Source: Crossiella sp. S99.2 (GTDB lineage Bacteria; Actinomycetota; Actinomycetes; Mycobacteriales; Pseudonocardiaceae). Taken from it: a stretch of DNA of 64,000 nt. Below, piece by piece: positions 26,652-35,637 of the stretch. The notes beneath the pieces were generated by a model, which was not told the DNA's origin, did not search any database, and saw nothing but the letters and a program-made list of their open reading frames with translations. The stretch spans positions 1 through 64,000 of the forward strand of contig NZ_JALMDK010000006.1 in NCBI RefSeq assembly GCF_023094165.1. The letters run 5' to 3'. Made by a program: the position numbers and the translations under genes. Position 1 is the stretch's first letter. Every line of letters starts with the position of its first letter.

Positions 26652-27647
26652 TCAGGCCGACTTGTTCGACTTCGGGCGGACCGCCATGGCCATCAGCTCG
26701 CCCTCGGTCCACTTCAGGTTCCGGATGTGCACCGGCACCCCGGTCTGCTGCGCCTCGAGGATCTTGTTGTCGCCCAGGTACATCGCCACGTGGTGGATGT
26801 TCTTCGGGTTGCTGGTGTTGGTGGACCAGAAGATCAAATCACCTGGCTGGGCCTCGCGCAGCGGCACGTACCCGCCGGCGAACCACTGCTCGCGCGAGGT
26901 GCGCGGCAGGTTCAGCCCGGCCAGCCGGTAGGACCACTGCATCAGGCCGGAGCAGTCGTAGGTGTCCGGGCCCTCCGCGCCCCAGACATACGGCTTGCCC
27001 AGCTCCTTCATCGCGAACTGGATCGCGGTCACCGCGACCTCGCCCGGCTGCGGGAGCTGCTTGCAGCTGACGAAGGAGGTCTCGTCGGTGATCTGGTTGA
27101 TCAGGTGGACCGCCATCGACTCCCACCGGTGATACCGGTCCGGGAAGGCCGAGCGTTCCACCGCCTGGGCCGCGTCGCCGGGACGCTTGCTCTCCCAGTT
27201 CGGCACCTTCAGCAGCACGTCGTAGAACTTGTGGATCTGGTACGGGATGTCCTGCAGCTGCGCGGGCGTGCCCCAGCCCATGGACGTGCGCATCTGGAAG
27301 ATGCCCACCGAGTCGCGGTCGCCGTAGTCGAGGTTGCGCAGGCCGGACTCGGTGCGGCCGGCCTGGATCGCCACCTGCCAGGCCCGCGGCGGCAGCTTCC
27401 GCTCCCGGCCGATGGTGATGATCATCGAGACGATCATCCGGGATTCCTCGACCAGCCGGGACGCGTCCTGCGCGCCCTGGTTGGCGCCGCCGATGCCCCA
27501 GTCCATGTCCGGCGTGCACAGGCTGTTGACCACGGCCTTGGGCTGGTAGGTCTCGTTGCCGCCGACCACCGTCCGGATCACTCCGGTGGTGGTGATCGCG
27601 ACCACCACGGTGGCCGCCAGCGCGACCCCGGCCAGCGCGAGCTTCAT
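26652..27647 (-). CDS. Secreted NlpC/P60 cell-wall hydrolase of the T4SS-like operon
   Basis: 331 residues. An N-terminal hydrophobic segment (about 5-28) acts as signal or anchor. Residues about 60-190 are helical and lysozyme/transglycosylase-like (AIQAGRTESGLRNLDYGDRDSVGIFQMRTSMGWGTP), keeping the Glu and the GxxQ pattern of that fold. Residues about 205-331 are an NlpC/P60 (C40) peptidase with Cys near 231 in YDCSGLMQWSY, and HHVAMYLGDN supplying the His. Such two-domain enzymes (compare TcpG/Orf14/TraG-type) open the peptidoglycan for conjugation machines of Gram-positive bacteria. It is separated from the TcpC-like gene by a single base. Confidence 0.88.
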   Translation of the reverse strand: MKLALAGVALAATVVVAITTTGVIRTVVGGNETYQPKAVVNSLCTPDMDWGIGGANQGAQDASRLVEESRMIVSMIITIGRERKLPPRAWQVAIQAGRTESGLRNLDYGDRDSVGIFQMRTSMGWGTPAQLQDIPYQIHKFYDVLLKVPNWESKRPGDAAQAVERSAFPDRYHRWESMAVHLINQITDETSFVSCKQLPQPGEVAVTAIQFAMKELGKPYVWGAEGPDTYDCSGLMQWSYRLAGLNLPRTSREQWFAGGYVPLREAQPGDLIFWSTNTSNPKNIHHVAMYLGDNKILEAQQTGVPVHIRNLKWTEGELMAMAVRPKSNKSA

Positions 27648-27648
27648 G

Positions 27649-28257
27649 TCAGTCCGCCTCGGTGTAGGAGGCGACCCGCCACCCCGCCGCGGTGGTGATC
27701 ACGGTGAGCCGCAGCACGATCTTGTCCGTGGGCAGCTTCACCTCCACCGAGCTGGTCGTCGCGCTGATCGAACTGGGCTTGCCGGTGACCTTGCTGGAAG
27801 GCACCATCCGCGGGTCCACCGAGGCCAGCTGCCCCAGGTACTCGTCGGTGGTGAACGGCTTGAGCTTGTCCAGCCACTGCTGGCTGGTGGTGCCGTCGGG
27901 GTGGTCCACCCAGGCCTTGCCCCAGGACTCGGCGATGGCCAGCGCCTCGGGCGCGGGCGCCGCGGGCGGCGGGGCGGCCTGCGGAAAGGAGGTCACCGGG
28001 GCGTGCGTGCTGGTGGTCGGCGCGGCGAAGGCCCTGGTGCCGCTGGTGGGCGCGCCGGGGTTGGTCAGCTGACTGCTGCCGGTGGTGCGCGGGTCGGGCT
28101 CGGGCAGCGGCTCGGAGTCCGGCAACAGGATGCCCACTCCGATGATCACCACCGCGAGCAGGACCAGCGTGGTCGTGAAGTGCCGCGGTGAGCGCAGCGG
28201 CCAGCCCCACAGCCTGCGATAGACCGCGGCCCGGCCGCGGTTGGTGCGAATCGGCAT
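27649..28257 (-). CDS. TcpC/VirB8-like membrane protein of the T4SS-like operon
   Basis: 202 residues. A basic cytoplasmic N-terminus (about 1-30) is followed by one membrane helix (TTLVLLAVVIIGVGILL, about 30-46), a Ser/Pro/Ala-rich linker, and an extracytoplasmic domain (about 90-202). This domain reads ALAIAESWGKAWVDHPDGTT...WLDKLKPFTTDEYLGQL and ends in a beta-sheet. This NTF2-like layout is that of TcpC/VirB8 conjugation proteins. No enzyme motifs. Role inferred: a periplasm-facing scaffold subunit. Confidence 0.75.
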   Translation of the reverse strand: MPIRTNRGRAAVYRRLWGWPLRSPRHFTTTLVLLAVVIIGVGILLPDSEPLPEPDPRTTGSSQLTNPGAPTSGTRAFAAPTTSTHAPVTSFPQAAPPPAAPAPEALAIAESWGKAWVDHPDGTTSQQWLDKLKPFTTDEYLGQLASVDPRMVPSSKVTGKPSSISATTSSVEVKLPTDKIVLRLTVITTAAGWRVASYTEAD

Positions 28258-28271
28258 GTCTCCCCCTCCCG

Positions 28272-30221
28272 CTATCCGCGCACCGCGTCGCCGTCACGGA
28301 GTTCGACCCCGCGCGACGGGCGGTACACCGCCCACACCGGCCGTCCGGCGACGACCTCCATGTCCGCCCGCCGTGGTCCCGGCGCACTGCCCGCGGTGTT
28401 GTTCAGGCGGGACGGCACCACCACGGCGTCCTCGTCGTTGCGGTCCCAGCTGCGGTCGAACACCGGCGCGGTGTCCACCGTCCGGCTGCCCCGCCCGGAA
28501 GGCAGGGCCCCGGCGGCCCGGTTCACCCCGAGCGCGCCGCCACCGGACTCGTGCAGCCGGTCGCTGACCGTCCCGGTGAGCGCGCCGGCCACCGGCAGCG
28601 CGCCGCCGGAGGCATCGCCCCGGAAGCCGCCCGGTCCCGCCGCCTCGTAGGAGGCCTCGGGCCGGTCCCGCCGCCGGGCCCGCCTGGGCTCGGTCCCGCC
28701 GTCCGGATCCACGTCCCGCACCTGCTCCCAGAACTCGTCCTGCGGCGTCCGCTCCTGCCCGCCCCGGCCACGCAGCCGGGACCACAGGCCGGTGCGCGGC
28801 GCGGGCATGGCGTTGCCGACCGCGCCGACGGAGAGTTCGACCATCTGCCAGATCCGCCGCACCGGCTTGCCCACCAAGAAAAACACCAAGGTGACCAGTC
28901 CGGCCAGAGCCATCTGGGCGAGCAGCCCGAGCCCCCGGGTGGGGGCGAAGATCCAGGTCAGCAACAGGGTGTGCAGACCGGCCAGCGCGGCGATGACCAC
29001 CACGTTGAGCAGGGCGGCGCCGATCGCGCGACCGACCCCGCGCAGGATCGCGTGGTAGAGCATGGCGATCAGGCCGATGATCGGTCCGGCCAGGATGACC
29101 ACCCGCAGCAGCACCTGGGCGAGCAGGATGGCGGCCTTGGCCAGCAGCTGGAACAGCGAGTAGACCACTGACTGGAACAACCCGAGCGCGCCCGCGCCCA
29201 TCCGGCTGCCGTCGATGCCCTGGATGTGTCCCTTCGCGCCGACCTCGTCGGCCCGCGCGACCAGGCCCTCGAACGCGGCCTTCTTCGCCACGATCGGGTC
29301 CTTGCCCTGGTCCTTGCCCTCGGCCACTTCCTGCTTGGTGAAGGTCTGGGCGCGCAGCAGGTCCCGGCCGAAGTCCTTGGCCGGGGTGCTGTCCGGGGAG
29401 CCGAACTCCCCGCGCAGCCAGTTGCGGTAGATCACCTGGTCGTGCAGCACGGTGGGCAGCGAGTTGCGCTCGTCCACCCCGACCTCGCGCAGGAACCCGG
29501 CCTGGATCTGCGAGGTGCCCTTGATCAGCACGTCGTCCAGCAGCCGGGTGTAGAGCAGCGGGGTCAGGTAGGTGGCCGCGGCCAGCCAGATCGCGGCCAG
29601 CGCCCACATCGAGCGCTTGCCGATGCTGGCCAGGTCGCCCTGCCAGATATGACGGAACAGGAAGATGGCCAGGATCAGCGCGGCCAGCCCGAACCAGGGC
29701 GCGTAGACGGTGTCGTAGAGCGCGATGGTGCCGGTGGAGACCAGGTCGTCCAGCGGCTTCATCAGCTCGCCGCCGAGCAGCGCGTAGTGCAGGCCGTTGG
29801 TGGCCCCGACCAGCACCTTGGCCATGTTGAACGTCTGGTTGCCCGCCCAGGTGTCGATCACCGCGTTCGGGTTGCGCAGGCCCTCGGGGCCGCAGCCCAG
29901 GTCGTAGGTGTGCCAGACGTGGCCCGCGTAGCCGACCTCGTCGTAGGCGCTGCCCGGCACACCCGTGCCCAGCGGCGCGGCGTCAAAGGCGCCCACCATG
30001 CCCGAGCCGGGACGGTCCGGGTTCGGCGACTCCTTGCAGATGCTCTGCGCGTGCGCGACGCCGCCGACCATGATCTGCAGGCCGAGCATGCCGATGACCC
30101 CGATCAGGGCCAGCCGGCGTCTGCCCCGGCGGGGCGCCGGGAGCGGACGGAGGGTGCGTTTAGCCCGCCGCCGCGCCGCGACCAGCAGCACGGCGGCCAC
30201 CACCGCCAGCAACGTGATCAT
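28272..30221 (-). CDS. Polytopic TrbL/VirB6-like membrane protein
   Basis: 649 residues from ATG 30221, whose ATGA overlaps the VirB4 stop. An N-terminal signal-like helix and a second hydrophobic segment (RRLALIGVIGMLGLQIMVGG) precede an exported Cys-containing loop. Further membrane helices cluster at about 165-235 and 350-470 (for example LLAKAAILLAQVLLRVVILAG). The last 160 residues are a hydrophilic cytoplasmic tail. Topology and position match the channel-forming VirB6/TrbL class. Sequence identity to a named family is not claimed. Confidence 0.78.
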   Translation of the reverse strand: MITLLAVVAAVLLVAARRRAKRTLRPLPAPRRGRRRLALIGVIGMLGLQIMVGGVAHAQSICKESPNPDRPGSGMVGAFDAAPLGTGVPGSAYDEVGYAGHVWHTYDLGCGPEGLRNPNAVIDTWAGNQTFNMAKVLVGATNGLHYALLGGELMKPLDDLVSTGTIALYDTVYAPWFGLAALILAIFLFRHIWQGDLASIGKRSMWALAAIWLAAATYLTPLLYTRLLDDVLIKGTSQIQAGFLREVGVDERNSLPTVLHDQVIYRNWLRGEFGSPDSTPAKDFGRDLLRAQTFTKQEVAEGKDQGKDPIVAKKAAFEGLVARADEVGAKGHIQGIDGSRMGAGALGLFQSVVYSLFQLLAKAAILLAQVLLRVVILAGPIIGLIAMLYHAILRGVGRAIGAALLNVVVIAALAGLHTLLLTWIFAPTRGLGLLAQMALAGLVTLVFFLVGKPVRRIWQMVELSVGAVGNAMPAPRTGLWSRLRGRGGQERTPQDEFWEQVRDVDPDGGTEPRRARRRDRPEASYEAAGPGGFRGDASGGALPVAGALTGTVSDRLHESGGGALGVNRAAGALPSGRGSRTVDTAPVFDRSWDRNDEDAVVVPSRLNNTAGSAPGPRRADMEVVAGRPVWAVYRPSRGVELRDGDAVRG

Positions 30222-33115
30222 CGTGCGCTGCCCCGGCCGACGTGGTGCCTGTCCCCGTGCCCTTCGTTGTCCGCTCCGGTCGAGGGCGTGTAGGGGTCGT
30301 CGAAGTCCTCCTCGCCCAGGCCCAGTTCGGCCGCGAACTCCGCTTCCAGCTCCTCCTCGACGGGCAGGTCGGGCAGCACGCCGTCCACCCGGCCCGAGGG
30401 CAGGGCGGGGGCGCCGGAGGCGGCCTGGCGCATCGCGTCCGGGGTGGTGTCCATGCCGTTGCGCAGGTGGTTCAGGTGCGGGCCGCCGAAGTCGATCCGG
30501 ATCCGCTCCACGCCGCCCGCGCCGTCGCCGAAGATGAACTGCCGCGGCGAGCGGTCCCGTTCGGTGGCGGTGCGCACCCCGCCGGGGCGGCGGCCCAGGC
30601 TGGCCACGACCTGCTCGTAGCCGGCGCCGATCGGCACCTTGAGCAGGCGTAGCGCGTCGGCCTGGGCGTGCTCGTCGTCCAGCCTGCCGACGAAGACCGA
30701 GTCGAGCAGGGACACGAAGCCCTGGATCTTGAGGAAGTCGGCCGGGATCTGGCTGGACAGCAGCACCCGGACGTTCCACTTCCGCGAGTCCCGGGCGAAG
30801 CGGTTCATCAGCACCCGGCCGGTGGGCACCTCGGAGAGGAAGAACGCCTCGTCGATCCAGACGCCCTTGCGCATGTCCTTGGGCCGCTCGTAGATCGAGC
30901 GCTGGGTGAGCCAGGCGGCCAGGTTGAGCATCTCGACGCCGAGGGCCTCCGCGTCGGTCCAGTGCTCGCGGCCGACCCCGTCCTTGGGCAGGGTCAGCCC
31001 GGCCATGGTCAGCACGGTGAGCCGGTCGTCGCGGGTCTCGGAGTACGGGTCGGCGTCCCGCTCCGGGATCAGCAGCGACATCCGCTCGCGCATCTCGTCC
31101 AGGAAGTCCGCGACCACCACCGCGTGCTCGTGGTGCTCACCGGCGTCCCGGCGCAGCGCGTCGAAGACCAGGCCAGGGTGCGCGGTGGCCCGCCCGCCCA
31201 CGGCGCGGACCGCGCGCAGCAGCACGATCCGGGTCTGCGGCATCCGGGCCACCTCATAGGGCAGCAGGCCGTTGAGCACGTCCAGGACCAGCCGCCGCCG
31301 GGTCGCGGCGGCCAGCGCCCGCTCCCGCCGCCAGGCGCGTTCCGGATCGTCCTCGTCGGTGAAGTGCTCCAGCATCGGCTCGGCGACCACCCGGTACGGG
31401 TTGAGGATGCCGGGCTGGGCGTTGAGCAGGTTGATCGGCCGGGCGTAGGGCCGCAGCTCCGGCAGGTCGCACAGCTTCGCCAGCGGGCCGGAGGGGTCCA
31501 GGATGGTCCAGTACGCCCCGGCGCGCAGCGTCTTGTAGACGATGCCGCCGCCGAGGAAGGACTTGCCACCACCCAGGCCGGCCACCATCGCGGTCAGGCC
31601 GGATGCCTCGCGGACCTCCTGGGCCATCCACGGGTCCCAGGCCACCGGGCGCCGGGTCGCGGTGCAGGTCTCGCCGAGCAGGATGCCGCGCCGGTCGCCG
31701 ACCTCGGCGGTGGCGGTGGGCACCGCGGAGGCGGCCCAGCTCACCGAGCCGCGGCGCAGGTAGGCGGCCGAGGCCAGCGGCTCACCCGGGATGAACTCCC
31801 TGGCCAGCGCGTACTGGGACTCGGGGTGCTCGATGGCGATCTTGGGCTTGTACAGGTCCACCAGCTGCTGGGCCAGCCGCAGCGCCTCGCGCTCGGTGGC
31901 GCCGGAGACCGACAGCCGCCACCAGGAGCGCACCCTGGTGGCCAGCGAGGTGAACCCGGTGGTCATCTCGTCGTCGATCTCGAGCACCCTGGCGGCCTGG
32001 CGGGCCAGCGACTGCGGCGGCTCCAGGTCGTGCTCGTCGGTGTAGTGCCGCACCTGGGAGCGCACCTTGTTCATCTGCCGTTGCAGCTCGCCCGTGACGT
32101 CCTCGGGTTTGCGCACGTAGATGCGGGCGGACCACTCCACCGGCGCGGGCAGCCGGTCCGAGCGCTGCAACCACGGATCGTCGATCTCCGGGATCTGCAG
32201 GCCGTGCATCAGCCCCACGGTGAGCACCACCACGTGCCGCTTCACCCCGGCGTTGGACCCGGTGCGGCCACGCACGGTCACGCTCGGGGAGTACGGCTCC
32301 TGGTGGAAGTCGGCGGCGTCGGTGAAGGAGGCCAGGTCCTCCGGCTCCCAGGCCGCGCCGGGCACCGCGGGCAGGTTGCGCGGCGCGGGCAGGCCCAGCG
32401 AGCAGGAGCGGTGCATCAGCCAGGACATCTCCTCGGCGGTGACCGGCCTGCCCTCCAGGCCGGAGGAACCGAGGATCTGGTCCAGGTGCTCGACCTCGCT
32501 GTCCAGCGCGACCAGCTCGGCGTCCACCGCCTCCGGGAAGATCTTGCGCAGCACCGGCGCGGCCCGTTCCACCGCGCGGTCCATCACGTTGCGGGTCTGC
32601 ACCTGGACGCCGAGGTAGACCTCCTTCTCGGCCATCGAGCGCCCCATCAGCTGCTGCTGCTCGCCGACCATGTAGTCGTCGAAGGAGAGCGTGCCGGGGG
32701 TGTCGGGCAGGCGGCCGACCGCGTTGTGCACGTGCGCCTCGGCCCACATCCGGATCGGATAGGGGCGGGTGGTCACTCGCAGGTGCAGCCAGCGGCCCTG
32801 GAGTTCGGCGTACTGGCCGGCGATGGCGTGGATGAGGTCCTGGCGCTGGGAGTCCGAGCGGAAGGACCAGCGCTGCGGGGCCAGCCGGTACCAGGCGTAG
32901 ACGTCCTGCCCGGTGCGCACCAGGTGACCGTCGATGCTGCGGGCCGAGATCGACGGGGTGTAGGTGGGGATGGCCGCCTCACCGGGTAGCCGCCGGCCCC
33001 GCTTGCTGTACACCCGTTGGTCGTTCACCTGCCCCGGCGGCAGCGCACGCGCGTGGCGGCCGGGCTGTTCGGTGGCGCGACGGTCACGGTCACGGTTTCG
33101 TCGGCGACGGAACAC
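30218..33115 (-). CDS. VirB4-like T4SS ATPase
   Basis: 965 residues. GTG 33115 is chosen because AAGGAGG stands five bases upstream, and the protein then starts MFRRRRNRDRDRR. The N-terminal half is an SCO-type/TraE-like domain with two RSWWRLSVSG-like strands. The C-terminal half is a RecA-like HerA/VirB4 ATPase: Walker A in AGLGGGKSF near residue 513, Walker B in GVWIDEAFFLSEV near 751, and sensor VRVLLSSQIPADF. It energises assembly or substrate transfer at the membrane. The start overlaps the upstream gene by 26 bases and the stop overlaps the TrbL-like gene by 4, so translation is coupled. Homologous clusters occur, as I recall, in Streptomyces chromosomes outside obvious mobile elements. 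Confidence 0.9.
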   Translation of the reverse strand: MFRRRRNRDRDRRATEQPGRHARALPPGQVNDQRVYSKRGRRLPGEAAIPTYTPSISARSIDGHLVRTGQDVYAWYRLAPQRWSFRSDSQRQDLIHAIAGQYAELQGRWLHLRVTTRPYPIRMWAEAHVHNAVGRLPDTPGTLSFDDYMVGEQQQLMGRSMAEKEVYLGVQVQTRNVMDRAVERAAPVLRKIFPEAVDAELVALDSEVEHLDQILGSSGLEGRPVTAEEMSWLMHRSCSLGLPAPRNLPAVPGAAWEPEDLASFTDAADFHQEPYSPSVTVRGRTGSNAGVKRHVVVLTVGLMHGLQIPEIDDPWLQRSDRLPAPVEWSARIYVRKPEDVTGELQRQMNKVRSQVRHYTDEHDLEPPQSLARQAARVLEIDDEMTTGFTSLATRVRSWWRLSVSGATEREALRLAQQLVDLYKPKIAIEHPESQYALAREFIPGEPLASAAYLRRGSVSWAASAVPTATAEVGDRRGILLGETCTATRRPVAWDPWMAQEVREASGLTAMVAGLGGGKSFLGGGIVYKTLRAGAYWTILDPSGPLAKLCDLPELRPYARPINLLNAQPGILNPYRVVAEPMLEHFTDEDDPERAWRRERALAAATRRRLVLDVLNGLLPYEVARMPQTRIVLLRAVRAVGGRATAHPGLVFDALRRDAGEHHEHAVVVADFLDEMRERMSLLIPERDADPYSETRDDRLTVLTMAGLTLPKDGVGREHWTDAEALGVEMLNLAAWLTQRSIYERPKDMRKGVWIDEAFFLSEVPTGRVLMNRFARDSRKWNVRVLLSSQIPADFLKIQGFVSLLDSVFVGRLDDEHAQADALRLLKVPIGAGYEQVVASLGRRPGGVRTATERDRSPRQFIFGDGAGGVERIRIDFGGPHLNHLRNGMDTTPDAMRQAASGAPALPSGRVDGVLPDLPVEEELEAEFAAELGLGEEDFDDPYTPSTGADNEGHGDRHHVGRGSAR

Positions 33116-33689
33116 CGCGAACCTCCTTGGTGCGAGCACGGCGTGAACGTCCACGCCGTGACGGGGAAGAGGGTGACGGCGCGTCCGTGCCGTGACCTGA
33201 CGGCGTCGAGACTGCTGACACATCGGGGCTCACCGCTGTATCAGAGATCACAGAGCCATCGGAGATCACAGAGCCGGACTGGCTCTTCCCCCGTTGCTTC
33301 TTCTGCTCGGACTTCTTCGGCTTGGGCCGGGGACGTGCGGAATTGACCCGGATCCTGGCGGCGGTGGCGGCCCCGCCGTTGCCGGAGGTCGTTTGGCGGG
33401 GCGCGGTGAGTTCACGCAGCCACATCACACTGACCGCGCCCAGCGGCCGCTCCTGGTTGATCCGGGAGCAGATGATGCGGGTGATCACCACGGTGATGAT
33501 GATCGCCCACGCGGTGGAGAAGAAGCTGAAGCCGAAGCCCATCCGGCGTTCGACCGCAAGGACCAGCAGGAACACGACGAGTCCCACGCCCCAGGCGACG
33601 TAGCGGGCCCGCCAGGGGAAAGTGGCCTTCGGCGGGCCGAGCCACACGGCGTCGACCCGGTACACCTCGTCGTCAGTACGAATCCGCAA
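33090..33689 (-). CDS. PrgI/VirB3-like two-helix membrane protein
   Basis: 199 residues. Two adjacent membrane helices lie at about 30-47 and 55-75 (YVAWGVGLVVFLLVLAV; TAWAIIITVVITRIIC). A cytoplasmic tail of about 120 residues is rich in Lys, Arg, Pro and Ser and contains a small internal repeat (GSVISD). A small protein with a helix pair directly upstream of virB4 is the usual place and form of PrgI/VirB3. The long basic tail is unusual for that class. Start ATG 33689. Confidence 0.7.
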   Translation of the reverse strand: MRIRTDDEVYRVDAVWLGPPKATFPWRARYVAWGVGLVVFLLVLAVERRMGFGFSFFSTAWAIIITVVITRIICSRINQERPLGAVSVMWLRELTAPRQTTSGNGGAATAARIRVNSARPRPKPKKSEQKKQRGKSQSGSVISDGSVISDTAVSPDVSAVSTPSGHGTDAPSPSSPSRRGRSRRARTKEVRGVPSPTKP

Positions 33690-33695
33690 GCTCGA

Positions 33696-33965
33696 TCACC
33701 CGGTGAACAGACTGGCGATCCACTTACCGATGTTCACGCCGGCGCCGCTGACGGCCAGGCCGATGATGGCCAGTGCGACGATCACACCGCCGACCCGCCG
33801 CATCACGCCGGCGTTGTCGCCCTTGCTGCCACCCAGCCACAGCAGCAGCAGCGCCACCAGCAACAGCAGCAGCGGGACGATGTTCTCCAGGATCCAGCGG
33901 GTGATACCCCCGGTTTGCAGTTGGTTGCCCTGGGCCAACGTATCCAGGAGGGTCATGGTCGTCAT
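33696..33965 (-). CDS. Small VirB2/pilin-like two-helix membrane protein
   Basis: 89 residues. A short hydrophilic start is followed by helix 1 (ITRWILENIVPLLLLLVALLLLWLG), a charged loop GSKGDNAGVMRRVG, and helix 2 (GVIVALAIIGLAVSGAG), ending near the C-terminus. The hairpin of two helices around a charged loop is the mature-pilin layout of VirB2, but no long signal peptide is present. First gene of the minus-strand T4SS-like operon, six bases before the PrgI-like gene. Confidence 0.7.
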   Translation of the reverse strand: MTTMTLLDTLAQGNQLQTGGITRWILENIVPLLLLLVALLLLWLGGSKGDNAGVMRRVGGVIVALAIIGLAVSGAGVNIGKWIASLFTG

Positions 33966-34500
33966 CGTGGGTACTCCAGTGTGCTGGGGCGGGGTCAGGG
34001 GCTCCGGACGTGGACGCCTGGCCTGCCCAGCGGACGGCGGTGGACGTTACGAGTAGAGCATGAGTGGCTGACAAGGTGTAGTGGACGAAGTCCCGTGAGT
34101 GGACCCGTGAGTTGCTCTCCCGGAACCGGCGCTACCTCCGAACTGACCATCCCATGATGGCTGGGAGCCACTCAGCGGTAAGCACACGACGCGGTCTTCT
34201 TGCACCGGCAAGCAGAGTTCACCCACTTGCCCAGAGAGCCGTCACAGATTGTGTTCGAGGCAGCCGAACAATCGGTTGCCGAAGCACATCTTCGGGCGAA
34301 CGCGGGCCACATCAGGGGATTGTCGACATGGTCGAACCTGTACCCGCAAGCCAGTCCTCGTCGGTTCGTCGGCACGAGTGCCGTTGATCTGAGGCAGCCG
34401 GGCAGGGTGCGATGACCCGTCCCGGTGACCGATACGTTACCGCGCGCGGTGAGCACCGGACCGGCCGGGTCGCCAAACTGGTTGCCCGCCCGCCACCGGG
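33966..34500. promoter_or_regulatory. Divergent intergenic region between T4SS-like operon and XRE-ImmA gene
   Basis: 535 bases with lower GC than the flanks and no convincing gene. Open frames at 34172-34456 (minus) and 34200-34415 (plus) lack ribosome-binding sites and family features. It contains a direct repeat CCCGTGAGT at 34092-34100 and 34104-34112 (12-base spacing, about one helical turn), upstream of the T4SS-like operon, and a TTGTCA -35-like box on the minus strand (34069-34074) without a clear -10. Confidence 0.6.
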
Positions 34501-34502
34501 AT

Positions 34503-34517
34503 GTGCGAAAATCGCAC
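34503..34517. promoter_or_regulatory. Palindrome at the start of the XRE-ImmA/IrrE gene
   Basis: GTGCGA and TCGCAC arms flank AAA, ending one base before ATG 34519. There is no Shine-Dalgarno sequence at this spot. A bound XRE protein here would block transcription or translation start, so autoregulation is likely (inference). Confidence 0.55.
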
Positions 34518-34518
34518 C

Positions 34519-35637
34519 ATGGCTCTCACGTGGGCGGGAATCGGGGAACGGGTGCGCATGGCCCGCGCCGGGGCCCGGCGCACCCAGGACGAGGTCGCGG
34601 CCGTGCTCGAGGTGGACCGCTTCTCGGTCGGCCGGATGGAGTCGGGACAGCGCAAGGTCTCCGCGCTGGAACTGGCCCGGCTGGCCGAGTTCTTCGAGGT
34701 CCCGATGGGCTACTTCCTCGGCGAGGAGGCGCCTGCCGTGGTCTCCCGCCGCACCGCGCTCAGCGAGGAGGCCGACGAGGCCGCCCGGATGGCCTGGCGA
34801 CTGGACGTCGATCTTGAGGCGCACGCGGCAGACGTGCGGCTCCTGGCCCAGGAGGGCTTCCTCGGCGCGCCCGCGCTGCTCCTGCCCGCAGCGGTGACCT
34901 GCCCGGCCGACCTGGCGGCCGCCGAGTCCTACGCCGCCACCGTCCGCGGACTCATGGGCCAGTCCAGCGGCCCCCTCGGCCCGCTGACCGAGGTCTGCGA
35001 ACGCTGGGGTCTGTACCTGCTCGTGGTCGACCGGGACGCGGACGGCGCCTCCACCCTGATCGAGGAGTTCCCCGGTGTGGGAGCCGCGGTCATCGGCGGA
35101 CAGGCTCCTCCCGGCCGTCGCCGGGCCACCGCGGCGCACGAGCTGGGCCACCACCTGCTCGGCGACGCCTACAGCTCCGACGTCGGCGTCTCGATCATGC
35201 GCTCCGACCGGGAACGGTTGATCGACGCCTTCGCCTGCGCGTTGCTACTGCCCGGCGCCGACGTGGCCGGGCACTGGGCGAAGGCCGACCCCACCGAATC
35301 CGACTGGCAGTGGCGCACATTGGTCCGAGTGGCCGGCAGCTACCGGGTGTCGTGGAGCGTCGCGGTGCAACGAGCCCGTGATCTCGGACTCCTCGACAGC
35401 GCCGAGGCCAGGATGCTCGTGGCACATCGACCGGTCTTCGGGGACTTCCTGGCACAGCTGGGAGCCCCCCCGGAAGAAGACCTCACACTCGGCGACACGG
35501 GTCCGAACTGGCGCCGCGCCGTGCTGGCGGCCTACTCCGATTCCCTGATCACCGGGAAGCGCGCGATCGAACTGCTGCATGGCGCGATCACCCGGCTCGA
35601 CGAGCTACCCAGCATCCCGGAGGACGACACTCCGTGA
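34519..35637 (+). CDS. XRE regulator / ImmA-IrrE metallopeptidase
   Basis: 372 residues from ATG 34519; ATG 34501 adds six residues that run through the palindrome. Residues 1-65 are an XRE HTH (TQDEVAAVLEVDRFSVGRMESGQRKVSALELARLAEFFEVPMGYFLGEE). Residues about 150-270 are a zinc peptidase with HELGHH at 207-212 and a downstream acidic residue in RLIDAFACALLLPG. Such proteins cleave repressors in mobile elements and stress responses. The stop overlaps the next gene's start by 4 bases (GTGA), so the two are made together. Target repressor unknown. Confidence 0.9.
   Translation: MALTWAGIGERVRMARAGARRTQDEVAAVLEVDRFSVGRMESGQRKVSALELARLAEFFEVPMGYFLGEEAPAVVSRRTALSEEADEAARMAWRLDVDLEAHAADVRLLAQEGFLGAPALLLPAAVTCPADLAAAESYAATVRGLMGQSSGPLGPLTEVCERWGLYLLVVDRDADGASTLIEEFPGVGAAVIGGQAPPGRRRATAAHELGHHLLGDAYSSDVGVSIMRSDRERLIDAFACALLLPGADVAGHWAKADPTESDWQWRTLVRVAGSYRVSWSVAVQRARDLGLLDSAEARMLVAHRPVFGDFLAQLGAPPEEDLTLGDTGPNWRRAVLAAYSDSLITGKRAIELLHGAITRLDELPSIPEDDTP

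Noticed and set aside
25576..33965. Integrated conjugative element
   Set aside because: No integrase, relaxase, coupling protein or flanking direct repeats next to a tRNA were found; the only tRNA is 27 kb away.
34172..34456. 94-codon Cys-containing minus-strand frame
   Set aside because: No ribosome-binding site, no recognisable family, and an overlapping plus-strand frame is equally open; left as non-coding.
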